64,000 nucleotides of DNA from Marinobacter salarius. Its GTDB lineage: Bacteria > Pseudomonadota > Gammaproteobacteria > Pseudomonadales > Oleiphilaceae. The notes under the pieces were generated by a model. That model searched no databases. It was not told the origin of the DNA and saw only the letters and a program-made list of their open reading frames with translations. The stretch covers positions 4,092,001 to 4,156,000 of the forward strand of contig NZ_CP136693.1 of the NCBI RefSeq assembly GCF_032922745.1, given 5' to 3'. Positions 1 through 9,108 of this stretch are shown here, piece by piece (the first letter of the stretch is position 1; each line of letters begins with the position of its first letter). The position numbers and the translations under genes were made by a program.

Positions 1-145
1 TTACCCAGAGCACCAGGCTGATAACCAGTACAAACAACATGGTGGCCAGCGCTATCCAGCGAGGCGCCCTGTCGCCCCACTGGTCCGCCTGCCAGCACAG
101 CAGTCCACCCACAAACGGGATCAGGATCAGCCACACAAGGATCAT
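1..145 (-). CDS. nuoM: NADH-quinone oxidoreductase subunit M, N-terminal part (cut by window edge)
   Basis: The first 48 codons of an antiporter-like membrane subunit of complex I are present and the rest lies outside the window. The translation begins MILVWLILIPFVGGLLCW and is strongly hydrophobic, as expected for the first helix of NuoM. The ATG overlaps the nuoL stop in an ATGA arrangement, which implies translational coupling, and nuoM follows nuoL in all E. coli-type operons. The identity rests mainly on position and hydrophobicity because so little is visible. Confidence 0.85.
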   Translation of the reverse strand, partial: MILVWLILIPFVGGLLCWQADQWGDRAPRWIALATMLFVLVISLVLWV

Positions 146-2010
146 GCTACCCCTCCCGGCAACACCGCCAGAGCCAGCAGGATGATCGTGGCGCCCAGTA
201 CCATCACCAGGGCGTAGCTGCGCACGCGACCGTTCTGGCTTTTCACCAGCCCGGCGTTAAGCGCACGCGCCAATAGCGCTGGCAGATTCATCACCAGGTT
301 CACCAGATCCACCCTCAGAACCTTTACCATCCACTGCCAGGGCTGCACCAGCACCCGGTCAAACAGGGCGTCAAAACCCCACGCATGGTGCCAGAGTGTC
401 CACAGGCGGGCGCCTATGCCCTGCCCGACCTGTTTTGCAAGCCAGTCACGCCGCCAAAGGAACAGCCATGCTGCCAACAGCAAACCCGCGATAGCGGCAC
501 CCATGGCAAGTACCTGCAGCAGGGTATGGCCGGTGTCCGCTGCTTCTCCGGGTGCGTCCGGGAAGAGTCCGCCAAGGCCAGGATAGAGCCAGGCGCCGAT
601 AAAGGTGGACAGCGCCGCCAGCACCATCAGCGGGAGGTGATGAGTCAGTGGGTTGGTGCCGGGTTCCGGATGGCGGGCGTGGTCGCTTCCGGGCTCGCCA
701 TGGAAGGTGCCGAGGATCAGTCGAACCGTATAGATGCCGGTCAACACCGCACCCAGCAATCCAACAATCAATAGGCCGGTCTGGTCAGCCGCCATTGCCT
801 GCCACAGGATTTCGTCCTTGCTGAAAAAGCCAGCCGACACCAGTGGCAATGCCACCAGCGCCGCACCGCCCACGAGGAAGCCACCATAAGCCACGGGCAG
901 CTTGCGCCAAAGCCCGCCGAGCCGCCGCATGTCCTGTTCGTGGTGGCAACTGATGATCACTGCCCCGGCAGACAGGAACAGCAGGGCCTTGAAGAAGGCG
1001 TGGGTCACCAGATGGAAGATCGCAGCATCGAACGCGCCTACCCCCAACGCCACGAACATGTAGCCAATCTGGCTCATGGTGGAGTAGGCCAGCACGCGCT
1101 TGATATCGGTCTGGGCCAGAGCCGCAAAGGCCGCCAGCAGCAGAGACACCGCCCCGATCACGCCGACCAGCAGGAGCACATCCGGGGCCAGCAGGAACAG
1201 GCCATTGAGCCGGGCAATCAGGTACACGCCCGCCGTGACCATGGTCGCCGCGTGGATCAGCGCAGACACCGGCGTGGGGCCAGCCATGGCGTCGGGCAAC
1301 CAGGTATGCAGTGGGACCTGAGCCGACTTGCCGAGGGCACCACCAAGTACCAGTAACGCCGCCAGGTTGGCGGTGGTACTGCCTTCCTGCCACTGCTGCG
1401 GAGCCAGGGCCAGCAACTCCTGGATATCGAGTGTGCCCAGCTCCATGAAGATCAGAAACAGCCCCAGCGCCAGAAACACGTCGCCAATGCGTGTCACCAC
1501 GAACGCCTTGAAAGCCGCCCAGCCATTGGCGCTGCCCTGGTAGTAATAGCCGATCAGGCCATAGCTGCAGAGGCCTACACCCTCCCAGCCGAGGAACAAC
1601 AACAGCAGGTTGTCTCCCAGCACCAGCAGCATCATGCTGAACACAAACAGGTTCATCCAGGCGTAGAAGCGGGTAATGCCTTCCTCACCGGTCATGTACC
1701 AGGCGGCGAAGAGGTGAATCAGGAAACCCACACCGGTAATCACTGACATCATCACCAGCGCCAGGCCATCCACTGCCAGGCCGATGGTGGGCTGGAAATC
1801 CCCGACCGCAATCCAGGTCCAAAGGGTTATCCCTTCACTGCCGCCGGCATGAGCCATCGTCGCCCAGGCCGTGGCCAGCGCCGCCAGCCCCACGCTACCG
1901 ACGCCCACTACGGAACTGGCCAATGCGCCCAAGCGTCCGCCGCTAAACGCCAGGATCAGCGTGCCCGCCAGAGGCAACAGGAACGAAAGAATCACTGCCA
2001 TCGCCATCAT
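142..2010 (-). CDS. nuoL: NADH-quinone oxidoreductase subunit L
   Basis: Largest membrane antiporter-like subunit of complex I, which carries protons at the distal end of the membrane arm and holds the long lateral helix. The 622-residue length fits the family (about 610-620). Visible hallmarks are a long run of hydrophobic helices and the conserved stretches GWEGVGLCSYGLIG and HAATMVTAGVYLIARL, typical of the NuoL/M/N (Mrp-like) family. The start overlaps the end of nuoK by 4 bp and the end overlaps nuoM by 4 bp, so the distal operon is translationally coupled. Confidence 0.97.
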   Translation of the reverse strand: MMAMAVILSFLLPLAGTLILAFSGGRLGALASSVVGVGSVGLAALATAWATMAHAGGSEGITLWTWIAVGDFQPTIGLAVDGLALVMMSVITGVGFLIHLFAAWYMTGEEGITRFYAWMNLFVFSMMLLVLGDNLLLLFLGWEGVGLCSYGLIGYYYQGSANGWAAFKAFVVTRIGDVFLALGLFLIFMELGTLDIQELLALAPQQWQEGSTTANLAALLVLGGALGKSAQVPLHTWLPDAMAGPTPVSALIHAATMVTAGVYLIARLNGLFLLAPDVLLLVGVIGAVSLLLAAFAALAQTDIKRVLAYSTMSQIGYMFVALGVGAFDAAIFHLVTHAFFKALLFLSAGAVIISCHHEQDMRRLGGLWRKLPVAYGGFLVGGAALVALPLVSAGFFSKDEILWQAMAADQTGLLIVGLLGAVLTGIYTVRLILGTFHGEPGSDHARHPEPGTNPLTHHLPLMVLAALSTFIGAWLYPGLGGLFPDAPGEAADTGHTLLQVLAMGAAIAGLLLAAWLFLWRRDWLAKQVGQGIGARLWTLWHHAWGFDALFDRVLVQPWQWMVKVLRVDLVNLVMNLPALLARALNAGLVKSQNGRVRSYALVMVLGATIILLALAVLPGGVA

Positions 2011-2315
2011 CCACGCATCCTGCTAACGGCATCCAGATTCAGGGAGCGGAACCGCTGATAAAGCTGGATCATCAGTGCCAGCCCAACACTGGCTTCCGCC
2101 GCCGCCAGTGTAATTACCAGCAGGAACATGGCCTGCCCATCGGGCTGGTTCCAGGCTGTCGCTCCCACCACAAATGCCAACGCCGCCGAATTAAGCATGA
2201 CTTCCAGGCTCATCAGCACAAACAACATGCTGCGGCGCAGCATCAGCCCCAGCAGCCCCAGGCTGAACAGAATGGCGGCCAGGATCAGCCCATGCTCCAT
2301 GGGAATTCCCGTCAT
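2007..2315 (-). CDS. nuoK: NADH-quinone oxidoreductase subunit K
   Basis: Small membrane subunit of complex I (102 residues, the usual size) with three transmembrane helices. Conserved acidic residues of the proton path are visible in the second and third helices (SLEVMLNSAALAFV and AAAEASVGLAL). Overlaps nuoJ upstream and nuoL downstream by 4 bp each. In-frame starts M1 and M6 are both possible; M6 (MEHGLILAA) resembles the usual N terminus of the family better. Confidence 0.96.
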   Translation of the reverse strand: MTGIPMEHGLILAAILFSLGLLGLMLRRSMLFVLMSLEVMLNSAALAFVVGATAWNQPDGQAMFLLVITLAAAEASVGLALMIQLYQRFRSLNLDAVSRMRG

Positions 2316-2854
2316 GAGTTGCCTCCCTGGTTGCGGTTGTCCATTGAGCTCTGCTTTCGCAGGGGGTTTGAGCGCCGCCCCACATGGGACGCTGTCACCA
2401 GGGCCGCCAGCAGGAGAATGGCGGCCAGCTCCACCACCATCAACCAGGGCCCGAACAGGGTCAGGGCCACGGCTCGTGCGGTCAGCAGCTCACCATCGAT
2501 CATCTGCCCGATGCCACCCTGACCGATCAGGGCCGCCAGGGCACCCAGAAGCAGCAACGTTAGCAACGACGGCCCTGCCCAATGGCGAGGATTCCGCCAG
2601 GACGGTTCCCGCTCCGCATCCGACCGCAGGTTCAGCATCATCACCACGAACACAAACAGCACCATGATCGCCCCGGCATACACGATGATTTCCAGGGCGC
2701 CGGCAAACGGTGCCCCCAGGGCAAAGAACACCAGTGCCACGGCGATCAGCGACACAATCAGATACACCACCGCATGAACCGGGCTGGTGCCAGTGATCAC
2801 GCCAATGGTCGCCAGCACCGCCACCAGTCCACTGACATAGAAGGCCAGCTCCAT
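2312..2854 (-). CDS. nuoJ: NADH-quinone oxidoreductase subunit J
   Basis: Membrane subunit of complex I (180 residues, normal length) with five predicted helices. The third helix carries the conserved YAGAIMVLFVFVVMMLN stretch that includes the pi-bulge region coupling quinone chemistry to proton movement. It sits between nuoI (42-bp gap) and nuoK (4-bp overlap). The polar C-terminal tail is short and unremarkable. Confidence 0.96.
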   Translation of the reverse strand: MELAFYVSGLVAVLATIGVITGTSPVHAVVYLIVSLIAVALVFFALGAPFAGALEIIVYAGAIMVLFVFVVMMLNLRSDAEREPSWRNPRHWAGPSLLTLLLLGALAALIGQGGIGQMIDGELLTARAVALTLFGPWLMVVELAAILLLAALVTASHVGRRSNPLRKQSSMDNRNQGGNS

Positions 2855-2896
2855 CAGGTTGCCTCCTCCGGCTTACGGTCACTATTGCGGTGACTA

Positions 2897-3466
2897 TCAG
2901 GGTAACAACGTGCGCACATCCTCAGGCGCCTCCTCGTTCTGGGCCTGGCCCTTGTCCTTACCACCGATGGCCATGCCCGCTACCTTGTAGAAGTGGTAGT
3001 CATGGTCTTTACCGGGACCATTGATCAGCAGATCCTCTTTTTCGTACACCAGTTGCTGGCGATCATACTCGCCCATCTCGAAGTCCGGCGTCAGCTGGAT
3101 GGCCGACGTCGGGCAGGCTTCCTCGCACATGCCACAGAAGATGCAGCGGGAGAAGTTGATGCGGAAGAACTCCGGGTACCAGCGGCCGTCTTCCTGCTCT
3201 CCCTTCTGCAGCGAGATGCAGTCCACCGGGCAGGCCACCGCACACAGGTTGCAGGCCACGCAACGCTCTTCGCCGTCCGGATCGCGGGTCAGCACAATGC
3301 GGCCGCGGTAGCGCGGTGGCAGATAGACCTGTTGTTCCGGGTAGTTCACTGTCTCCCGCTTGCGAAAACTGTGCATGAACACCATGCCCAGGGTGCGCAA
3401 TTGCGACCAGGTGGCCGGCAACAGCCAGAGCATGTGTTTGATGATCGGGACCTTTTCTCTTTCCAT
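2897..3466 (-). CDS. nuoI: NADH-quinone oxidoreductase subunit I (8Fe ferredoxin-type)
   Basis: Peripheral-arm subunit carrying clusters N6a and N6b, which relay electrons from NuoG to NuoB. Two complete 4Fe-4S motifs are visible: C69, C72, C75 and C79 in CVACNLCAVACP, and C108, C111, C114 and C118 in CIFCGMCEEACP. The length of 189 residues is slightly above the E. coli protein. It starts 10 bp after nuoH in the operon. Confidence 0.97.
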   Translation of the reverse strand: MEREKVPIIKHMLWLLPATWSQLRTLGMVFMHSFRKRETVNYPEQQVYLPPRYRGRIVLTRDPDGEERCVACNLCAVACPVDCISLQKGEQEDGRWYPEFFRINFSRCIFCGMCEEACPTSAIQLTPDFEMGEYDRQQLVYEKEDLLINGPGKDHDYHFYKVAGMAIGGKDKGQAQNEEAPEDVRTLLP

Positions 3467-3476
3467 AAGCCCTCCC

Positions 3477-4454
3477 TTATTCAGCCACCAGGAGCATCAC
3501 CGCCCCCGTCGCCAGTAAGTTGATTAGTGTCAGCGGTAGGCACACCTTCCAGCCAAAACTCATCACCCGGTCGTATCGGGGCCGGGGCAGCGATGCCCGC
3601 AGCAGGATAAACAGCATCAGGAAAAAGCCTGTCTTCAGCGCAAACCACAGGATTGGCGGCAGCCACGGGCCGTGCCAGCCGCCAAAGAACAGCGTGACGA
3701 TCAGCGCCGACACCAGCACCATGCCCACGTATTCGCCGATGAAAAACAGGCCGAATTTCATGCCGGAATATTCAATGTGGTACCCGTCGGCCAGTTCCTG
3801 TTCCGCTTCCGGCTGGTCGAACGGGTGGCGGTGAGTGACGGCTATACCGGCGATCAGGAAGGTGGCAAAACCGAAGAACTGGGGAATGATGAACCAGAAA
3901 CCTTCCTGGGCGTTGACGATGTCCCGCAGGTTGAACGACCCGGCCATGGCCACCACACCCATCAGCGACAACCCCATGAACACTTCGTAGGACAGCGTCT
4001 GGGCCGTGGCGCGCATGGCGCCCAGCAGCGCGTATTTGTTGCCGCTGGACCAGCCCCCGAGCAACACCGCGTATACGTTGACCCCAGCCATGGCCAGGAA
4101 AAACAGCAGGCCAACGTGCATGTCCGCCACGCCCCAACCGGGGGTGATCGGGATAATGACAAACGACAGCAGCAATGAGGCAAAGGCAATCACCGGCGCC
4201 AGGACGAACAGCGGCCGGTCGGCGAATGGCGGTATCCAGTCTTCCTTGAAGAAGATCTTGATCATGTCCGCCACCAGTTGCAGCGTGCCAAACGGCCCGA
4301 CCCGATTGGGCCCGTAACGGTCTTGCCAGAGCCCAAGCAGGCGGCGCTCCACAATCGTGAGTACTGCACCCAGCAGCACGGCGCCCAGCAGGATCACCAG
4401 GGCCTGGAACATCCCCCAGGCAATGGCAGCCAGTTGCGGAGTCCACCAGCTCAT
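3477..4454 (-). CDS. nuoH: NADH-quinone oxidoreductase subunit H
   Basis: Membrane subunit that forms the quinone-binding chamber with NuoB and NuoD. Its 325 residues with about eight helices match the family. Signature segments ERRLLGLWQDRYGPNRVGP (first cytoplasmic loop) and HPFDQPEAEQELADGYHIEYSG (acidic loop at the quinone channel) are intact. Its start overlaps the end of nuoG by 4 bp. Confidence 0.97.
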   Translation of the reverse strand: MSWWTPQLAAIAWGMFQALVILLGAVLLGAVLTIVERRLLGLWQDRYGPNRVGPFGTLQLVADMIKIFFKEDWIPPFADRPLFVLAPVIAFASLLLSFVIIPITPGWGVADMHVGLLFFLAMAGVNVYAVLLGGWSSGNKYALLGAMRATAQTLSYEVFMGLSLMGVVAMAGSFNLRDIVNAQEGFWFIIPQFFGFATFLIAGIAVTHRHPFDQPEAEQELADGYHIEYSGMKFGLFFIGEYVGMVLVSALIVTLFFGGWHGPWLPPILWFALKTGFFLMLFILLRASLPRPRYDRVMSFGWKVCLPLTLINLLATGAVMLLVAE

Positions 4455-7183
4455 GGCTCACCTCCGGCGGAGTTGTCCAGTGCTACCGGTTCTCCCGGAA
4501 GCAGTCCGGCAAACAGCCCGGCGGGAAGACCGATCCAGCCTTTGGGCCAGCCATCCTGCTGAACCACCAATATCGTTTCCCCAAGAATGGTCACCGTGTC
4601 ACCGCCCCGGATCGACAAGTGTTCAGCGTCATCCATGCTCAGGGTGACACTGGGCGTTTGCGTACGCTCCTGAATGGGCACGGCCAATGAGGACGTCTCT
4701 TCGCCACTAAACAGCCGCGGCAGAATCAGGGCCCGTAAAGCTGGCGAGCGTTCTCCACTTTCGACGCCCTCGGCACGTTGAGGCGGCCGGCTGTAATGGC
4801 CCTGGCCCGGAACCGGACACATCAAACGCACGCCGGGGTCACCGCCGCGCAAATGCCCGCCTACTTCGTCGGTAAACTTGTTCCAGGCCTGTGGCGAATT
4901 CCAGCCGGGCGCCCAGGCAAAGGGCACCTGCTGCCGGGGCTCGTGATAACCGCTGTAGCCCTCCATGGAATAGGCAAACGCGGAATCCGGGTCCTGCGGT
5001 ACCCGTGGTTCGCTGACGTTCTGGTTAGCCCGCATGGAGGTACGGCCACTGTACCGGTGGGGCTCCCGCGCCAGCTGCAGACCATCAATGCGGTAGTGTG
5101 AGGCGGGAGCGGCCTCCACCATACCGCTCAGCTCTGGATGAGCCTCGACACACGCTGCAATGACGGTATCCAGCGTGATATCACCGGCCCTCTCGCCTTG
5201 AAGGTTCACCGCCAGTGCGTGCAACCAGCGCCAGCTTTCATGAATACGGCTTTCCGGCCGCATGTAACTTGGGTCATATACCTGGAAGAAGCGTTGCGCC
5301 CGGCCCTCCAGATTAACCAGCGTACCGTCCGCCTCCGCGAAACTGGCCGCGGACAGCAGGAAGTTGGCGCGCTCAGCCGTTGCCGTGCGTTGATGATCAA
5401 GCACCACGCAGATCTCTGCCTGTGCCAGCGCTGCATCCACCGTTTGCCGGGGCACTCGTTGGTACAGGTCGTTTTCCAGCACCACCACGGCATCCGCGTG
5501 GCCATTGGTCAGTTCCTCCAGTACCCAGTCCAACGGTTGGCCGCCCATCAGCGACAAGCCCGTGCTGTTGGCCTCGCGCCGTATCAGTGCCAGCCCGCCC
5601 CGTTTTGCGCGCCGGGACAATGCCCGGGCCACATTCCCGGCCGCTTCCAGTACCGGTTGGGAGGCCAGCGATCCGCCACTCACCACCAAAGGGCGCTCCG
5701 CCGCCATTAAAGCAGTGGCAATGGTTTCAGCAGCCTCAGCCATGGCCTCAGAAAGCCCTTCCACCGGCGGGGCGGCCGGGTCGATCCGATGGGCCACCGC
5801 AAAGCCAAGGCTGGCAATCTCATCGGGACTCAAGGCATAACGAGCCGCAGCCACATCGTCCAGCTCCGTTGTGGTGGGCCAGGCGATAAACAGCGGGTGG
5901 TAACGATCCTGTGCCAGGGTTTTGAGGGCTTCGGCATTCCAGGCGGGCACACCAATGGTCTCGCCCAGTGCCTCACGACGCGACAGCGCGGCCTGACGAA
6001 GGCTCAGGCCCAGGCGACCGGCACTCTGGACCGGGTCCTCGCCCAGCACCAGCACGGCGTCGTGATTTTCCATCTCCCGGGGCGTGGGCGTTGGCAGGCC
6101 GGTATGGCGCTGCAGGTGATTCATCAGGTCAAGGCAGGCCTGTTCCCGCGACTCAATGCCGGTGGAAAAATTTTCCACGCCGACCAATGCCTGTAACTGG
6201 TGATTACTCTCCAGGCTGGCCCGTGGCGAGCCGATGCCGATCACCCGGCGCGAATGGCGCAGAGCATCGCTGATACGAGCCAGAGCGGTGTCCACTTCGA
6301 GGCTGACCGGCTCACTGTCTGACGATTCCCGACATTCCGGCAAACGCGGACGATCTGCCCGGTTGACGTAACCGTAGCCGAACCGGCCCCGGTCACAGAG
6401 GAAATACCCGTTCACCTCACCGTGGTAGCGATTTTCAATACGGCGCAACTCTCCGTACCGCTCCCCCGGGCTGATGTTGCAGCCCATTGAACACTGATGG
6501 CAGATGCCGGGCGCAAACTGCAAATCCCACTTGCGGGTGTAACGTTCGGAATGGCTCTGATCCGTAAACACGCCGGTGGGGCATACTTCCGTAAGATTGC
6601 CGGCGAAGGGGCTTTCCAGAATGCCTTCTTCGTAGCGACCGAAATAGACATTATCCTTGGCACCAAAGGCCCCCAGGTCCGTACCACCGGCGTAGTCGTT
6701 GTAAAAACGCACACAGCGGTAACAGGTAATGCACCGGTTCATCTCATGGGCAATGAACGGCCCCAGATACTGGTTCCGGCGCGTGCGCTTGCGGAACCGG
6801 TAACGGCGGCGATCATGGCCGGTCATCACCGTCATGTCCTGCAGGTGACAATGCCCGCCCTCCTCGCACACCGGGCAGTCATGGGGATGGTTGATCATCA
6901 GCCACTCCACCACACTGGCGCGGAAGGCTTTGGCTTCCTCATCGTCGATATCAATGCGGGTCTGGTCCGCGGCGGGCGTCATGCAAGACATCACCACCAT
7001 GCCCTTGTCGTCGTCCTTGTCCTTATACTGTTTGACCGCGCACTGGCGACAGGCACCCACACTGCCCATGGCCGGGTGCCAGCAGAAATAGGGAATATCC
7101 AGGCCGAGGGACAGACACGCCTGGAGCAGGTTGTGGGCTCCATTGACCGTATAGCGTTGTCCATCCACGTGAATCGTCGCCAT
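4451..7183 (-). CDS. nuoG: NADH-quinone oxidoreductase subunit G
   Basis: Largest hydrophilic subunit (910 residues), carrying several Fe-S clusters and a molybdopterin-oxidoreductase-like C-terminal domain without cofactor. The N-terminal 2Fe-2S ligands C34, C45, C48 and C67 are present, followed by HDCPVCEEGGHC, then CITCYRC with a downstream CP, and the CHQCSMGC site of the extra cluster N7 found in E. coli-type enzymes. The last part holds the usual molybdopterin dinucleotide-binding-like fold. It begins 30 bp after nuoF. Confidence 0.97.
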   Translation of the reverse strand: MATIHVDGQRYTVNGAHNLLQACLSLGLDIPYFCWHPAMGSVGACRQCAVKQYKDKDDDKGMVVMSCMTPAADQTRIDIDDEEAKAFRASVVEWLMINHPHDCPVCEEGGHCHLQDMTVMTGHDRRRYRFRKRTRRNQYLGPFIAHEMNRCITCYRCVRFYNDYAGGTDLGAFGAKDNVYFGRYEEGILESPFAGNLTEVCPTGVFTDQSHSERYTRKWDLQFAPGICHQCSMGCNISPGERYGELRRIENRYHGEVNGYFLCDRGRFGYGYVNRADRPRLPECRESSDSEPVSLEVDTALARISDALRHSRRVIGIGSPRASLESNHQLQALVGVENFSTGIESREQACLDLMNHLQRHTGLPTPTPREMENHDAVLVLGEDPVQSAGRLGLSLRQAALSRREALGETIGVPAWNAEALKTLAQDRYHPLFIAWPTTTELDDVAAARYALSPDEIASLGFAVAHRIDPAAPPVEGLSEAMAEAAETIATALMAAERPLVVSGGSLASQPVLEAAGNVARALSRRAKRGGLALIRREANSTGLSLMGGQPLDWVLEELTNGHADAVVVLENDLYQRVPRQTVDAALAQAEICVVLDHQRTATAERANFLLSAASFAEADGTLVNLEGRAQRFFQVYDPSYMRPESRIHESWRWLHALAVNLQGERAGDITLDTVIAACVEAHPELSGMVEAAPASHYRIDGLQLAREPHRYSGRTSMRANQNVSEPRVPQDPDSAFAYSMEGYSGYHEPRQQVPFAWAPGWNSPQAWNKFTDEVGGHLRGGDPGVRLMCPVPGQGHYSRPPQRAEGVESGERSPALRALILPRLFSGEETSSLAVPIQERTQTPSVTLSMDDAEHLSIRGGDTVTILGETILVVQQDGWPKGWIGLPAGLFAGLLPGEPVALDNSAGGEP

Positions 7184-7213
7184 GTTGCCTGCCTATCCTT
7201 CGATGACTTTCGC

Positions 7214-8596
7214 TCAGATTTCTCCCACCGGAATCGGGTCCTGATGGGCCTTACCCCGGGGTTTGCTGACGCCCTGCTCAAACTCCTGCCGGAAGTGTTT
7301 CAGGGCCGTCTGTAACGGCATGGCGGCGCCGGGCGCATGGGCGCAGAAGGTCAGCCCTGGGCCGCAGTCCGCCGCCAGCTTGTCCAGTAGTTCGATATCG
7401 CCGGTTTCACCCTGCCCCAGTTCCAGTGCCCACAGCAGTTTGACCGTCCACGGCAGCCCGTCCCGGCAGGGGGTGCACCAGCCACAGGATTCCCGCGCAA
7501 AAAACTCCTCCAGGTTGCGCATCAGCGCCACCATGCTCTGTTCCTGAGGCACCACCGTCAGCAATCCCGTCCCCAGGCGGCTGCCCTCTTTGCCCACGGT
7601 GTCGAAATCCAGCGGCAGCTCGAGATGCTCCGGCAACAGAAACCCGGTGCTGGCGCCGCCTGGCAGCCAGGCCTTGAGTGATCGGTTGCCACGCATACCC
7701 CCAGCCCGCTCAAGGATTTCTGCGCCGGTTGTCCCCATGGGCAATTCCCACAGGCCGGGCTTCTCCACCGGGCCGGACACGCCATAGAGTTTGCTGCCAC
7801 CGTCGTCAGTGCGATCACCGGATAGTGCCTGATACCAGTCCGCACCCTTGAGGATCACCGCCGGCACGTTGCACAGGGTTTCCACATTGTTCACCACCGA
7901 GGGTTTGCCCCAGGCCCCGGACTGGCCCGGGAACGGCGGCTTGGCACGGGGGTTGGCCCGTTTGCCTTCCAGCGAATTGATCAGTGCGGTTTCCTCGCCA
8001 CAGATGTACCGCCCTGCGCCGGTATGCACGGCAATGTCGAAATCAAAGCCGCTGCCATTAATGCTGGCGCCCAGCCAACCGGCCGCCCTGGCTTCGTCCA
8101 GAGCTCGGTTCAGAACTCGCGCTGCCTCCACGTATTCACCGCGTAGAAAGATGTAGCCGTAAAAGGAATTGTTGGCCAAAGCCCCCAGAATCATGCCTTC
8201 GATCAGCAGGTGAGGCTGTTGCTCCATCAGCAGGCGGTCCTTGAAGGTGCCTGGTTCCATTTCGTCCGCATTGCAGATCAGGTAGCCCCGGGGCATGTTG
8301 CCGCCCTGCAGGGTCAGGCTCCACTTGAGCCCGGCGGAAAAGCCTGCACCGCCGCGACCTCGTACATTGGCGTCTTTCATGGTGGCGATGATGGCCTGGG
8401 GGTCGCCGTTGTCCAGCGCCTTGCGAACCGACTGGTAGCCTTCCTTGCGCAGGTATTCGTCAAGCCAGATCACTTCGCCATCGTCACGCAGTCGCCAGGT
8501 CAGCGGATGGCTATCCGGATGACGGTCCGCCTCCGGTTGCAACAGCCGGCTGCGATAACGCACGGACGTACGCTGGCTGGAAATGGACTCGCTCAT
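7214..8596 (-). CDS. nuoF: NADH-quinone oxidoreductase subunit F (NADH and FMN binding)
   Basis: Entry point for electrons: binds NADH and FMN and carries 4Fe-4S cluster N3. FMN loop GRGGAGF lies at residues 80-86, the NADH loop around GAGRYICGEETAL at 193-205, and the N3 ligands are C371, C374, C377 (ESCGWCTPC) and probably C418 (TFCAHAPG). The 460 residues include a slightly longer N terminus than in E. coli. Overlaps nuoE by 4 bp. Confidence 0.97.
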   Translation of the reverse strand: MSESISSQRTSVRYRSRLLQPEADRHPDSHPLTWRLRDDGEVIWLDEYLRKEGYQSVRKALDNGDPQAIIATMKDANVRGRGGAGFSAGLKWSLTLQGGNMPRGYLICNADEMEPGTFKDRLLMEQQPHLLIEGMILGALANNSFYGYIFLRGEYVEAARVLNRALDEARAAGWLGASINGSGFDFDIAVHTGAGRYICGEETALINSLEGKRANPRAKPPFPGQSGAWGKPSVVNNVETLCNVPAVILKGADWYQALSGDRTDDGGSKLYGVSGPVEKPGLWELPMGTTGAEILERAGGMRGNRSLKAWLPGGASTGFLLPEHLELPLDFDTVGKEGSRLGTGLLTVVPQEQSMVALMRNLEEFFARESCGWCTPCRDGLPWTVKLLWALELGQGETGDIELLDKLAADCGPGLTFCAHAPGAAMPLQTALKHFRQEFEQGVSKPRGKAHQDPIPVGEI

Positions 8597-9108
8597 GGGT
8601 AACCCTCCAGCAGGCCCGGCAGGTCGTCCGGTGACACCGGGCCATAGGTATCATCGTCAATCATCAGGGCCGGCGCGCCATCGCAAGCACCCAGGCAGCA
8701 GACCGGTAGCAGGGTGAACCGGCCGTCTTCTGTCGTCTGGCCATAGTCGATTCCAAGATGGCTCTCCAGCGCCTGTTTCAATTCGTCGAAACCACTCAGA
8801 AAACAGGAACTGCTGTCACAGACCAGCACCACATGCCGACCCACCGGCTGACGGAAGATCAGGCTGTAGAAGGTCGCCACGCCCTCTACCGACGCGGGGC
8901 CGATACCAAGCACCTTTGCAATGGCGCCAATGGCACCATCCGGCACCCAGCCGTAACGGCGCTGGACGATTTTCAGGGCCTCAATACACGCGGCCTGGGG
9001 CTGCTCGTAGTGCGCCATTTCTTCCAGCATCGCGGTCTCGTCCGCCGGATGAAGTTCGAATCCGTCAGTGCCGATAACCCGATGTGTCTGTGGTGTTGTT
9101 GCCATCAT
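8593..9108 (-). CDS. nuoE: NADH-quinone oxidoreductase subunit E (2Fe-2S thioredoxin-like)
   Basis: Thioredoxin-fold subunit carrying cluster N1a next to NuoF. The four ligands C97, C102, C138 and C142 are visible in the CDSSSC and CCLGAC segments with family spacing. Length is 171 residues. The ATG overlaps the nuoCD stop by one base, and its own stop overlaps the nuoF start by 4 bp. Confidence 0.97.
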   Translation of the reverse strand: MMATTPQTHRVIGTDGFELHPADETAMLEEMAHYEQPQAACIEALKIVQRRYGWVPDGAIGAIAKVLGIGPASVEGVATFYSLIFRQPVGRHVVLVCDSSSCFLSGFDELKQALESHLGIDYGQTTEDGRFTLLPVCCLGACDGAPALMIDDDTYGPVSPDDLPGLLEGYP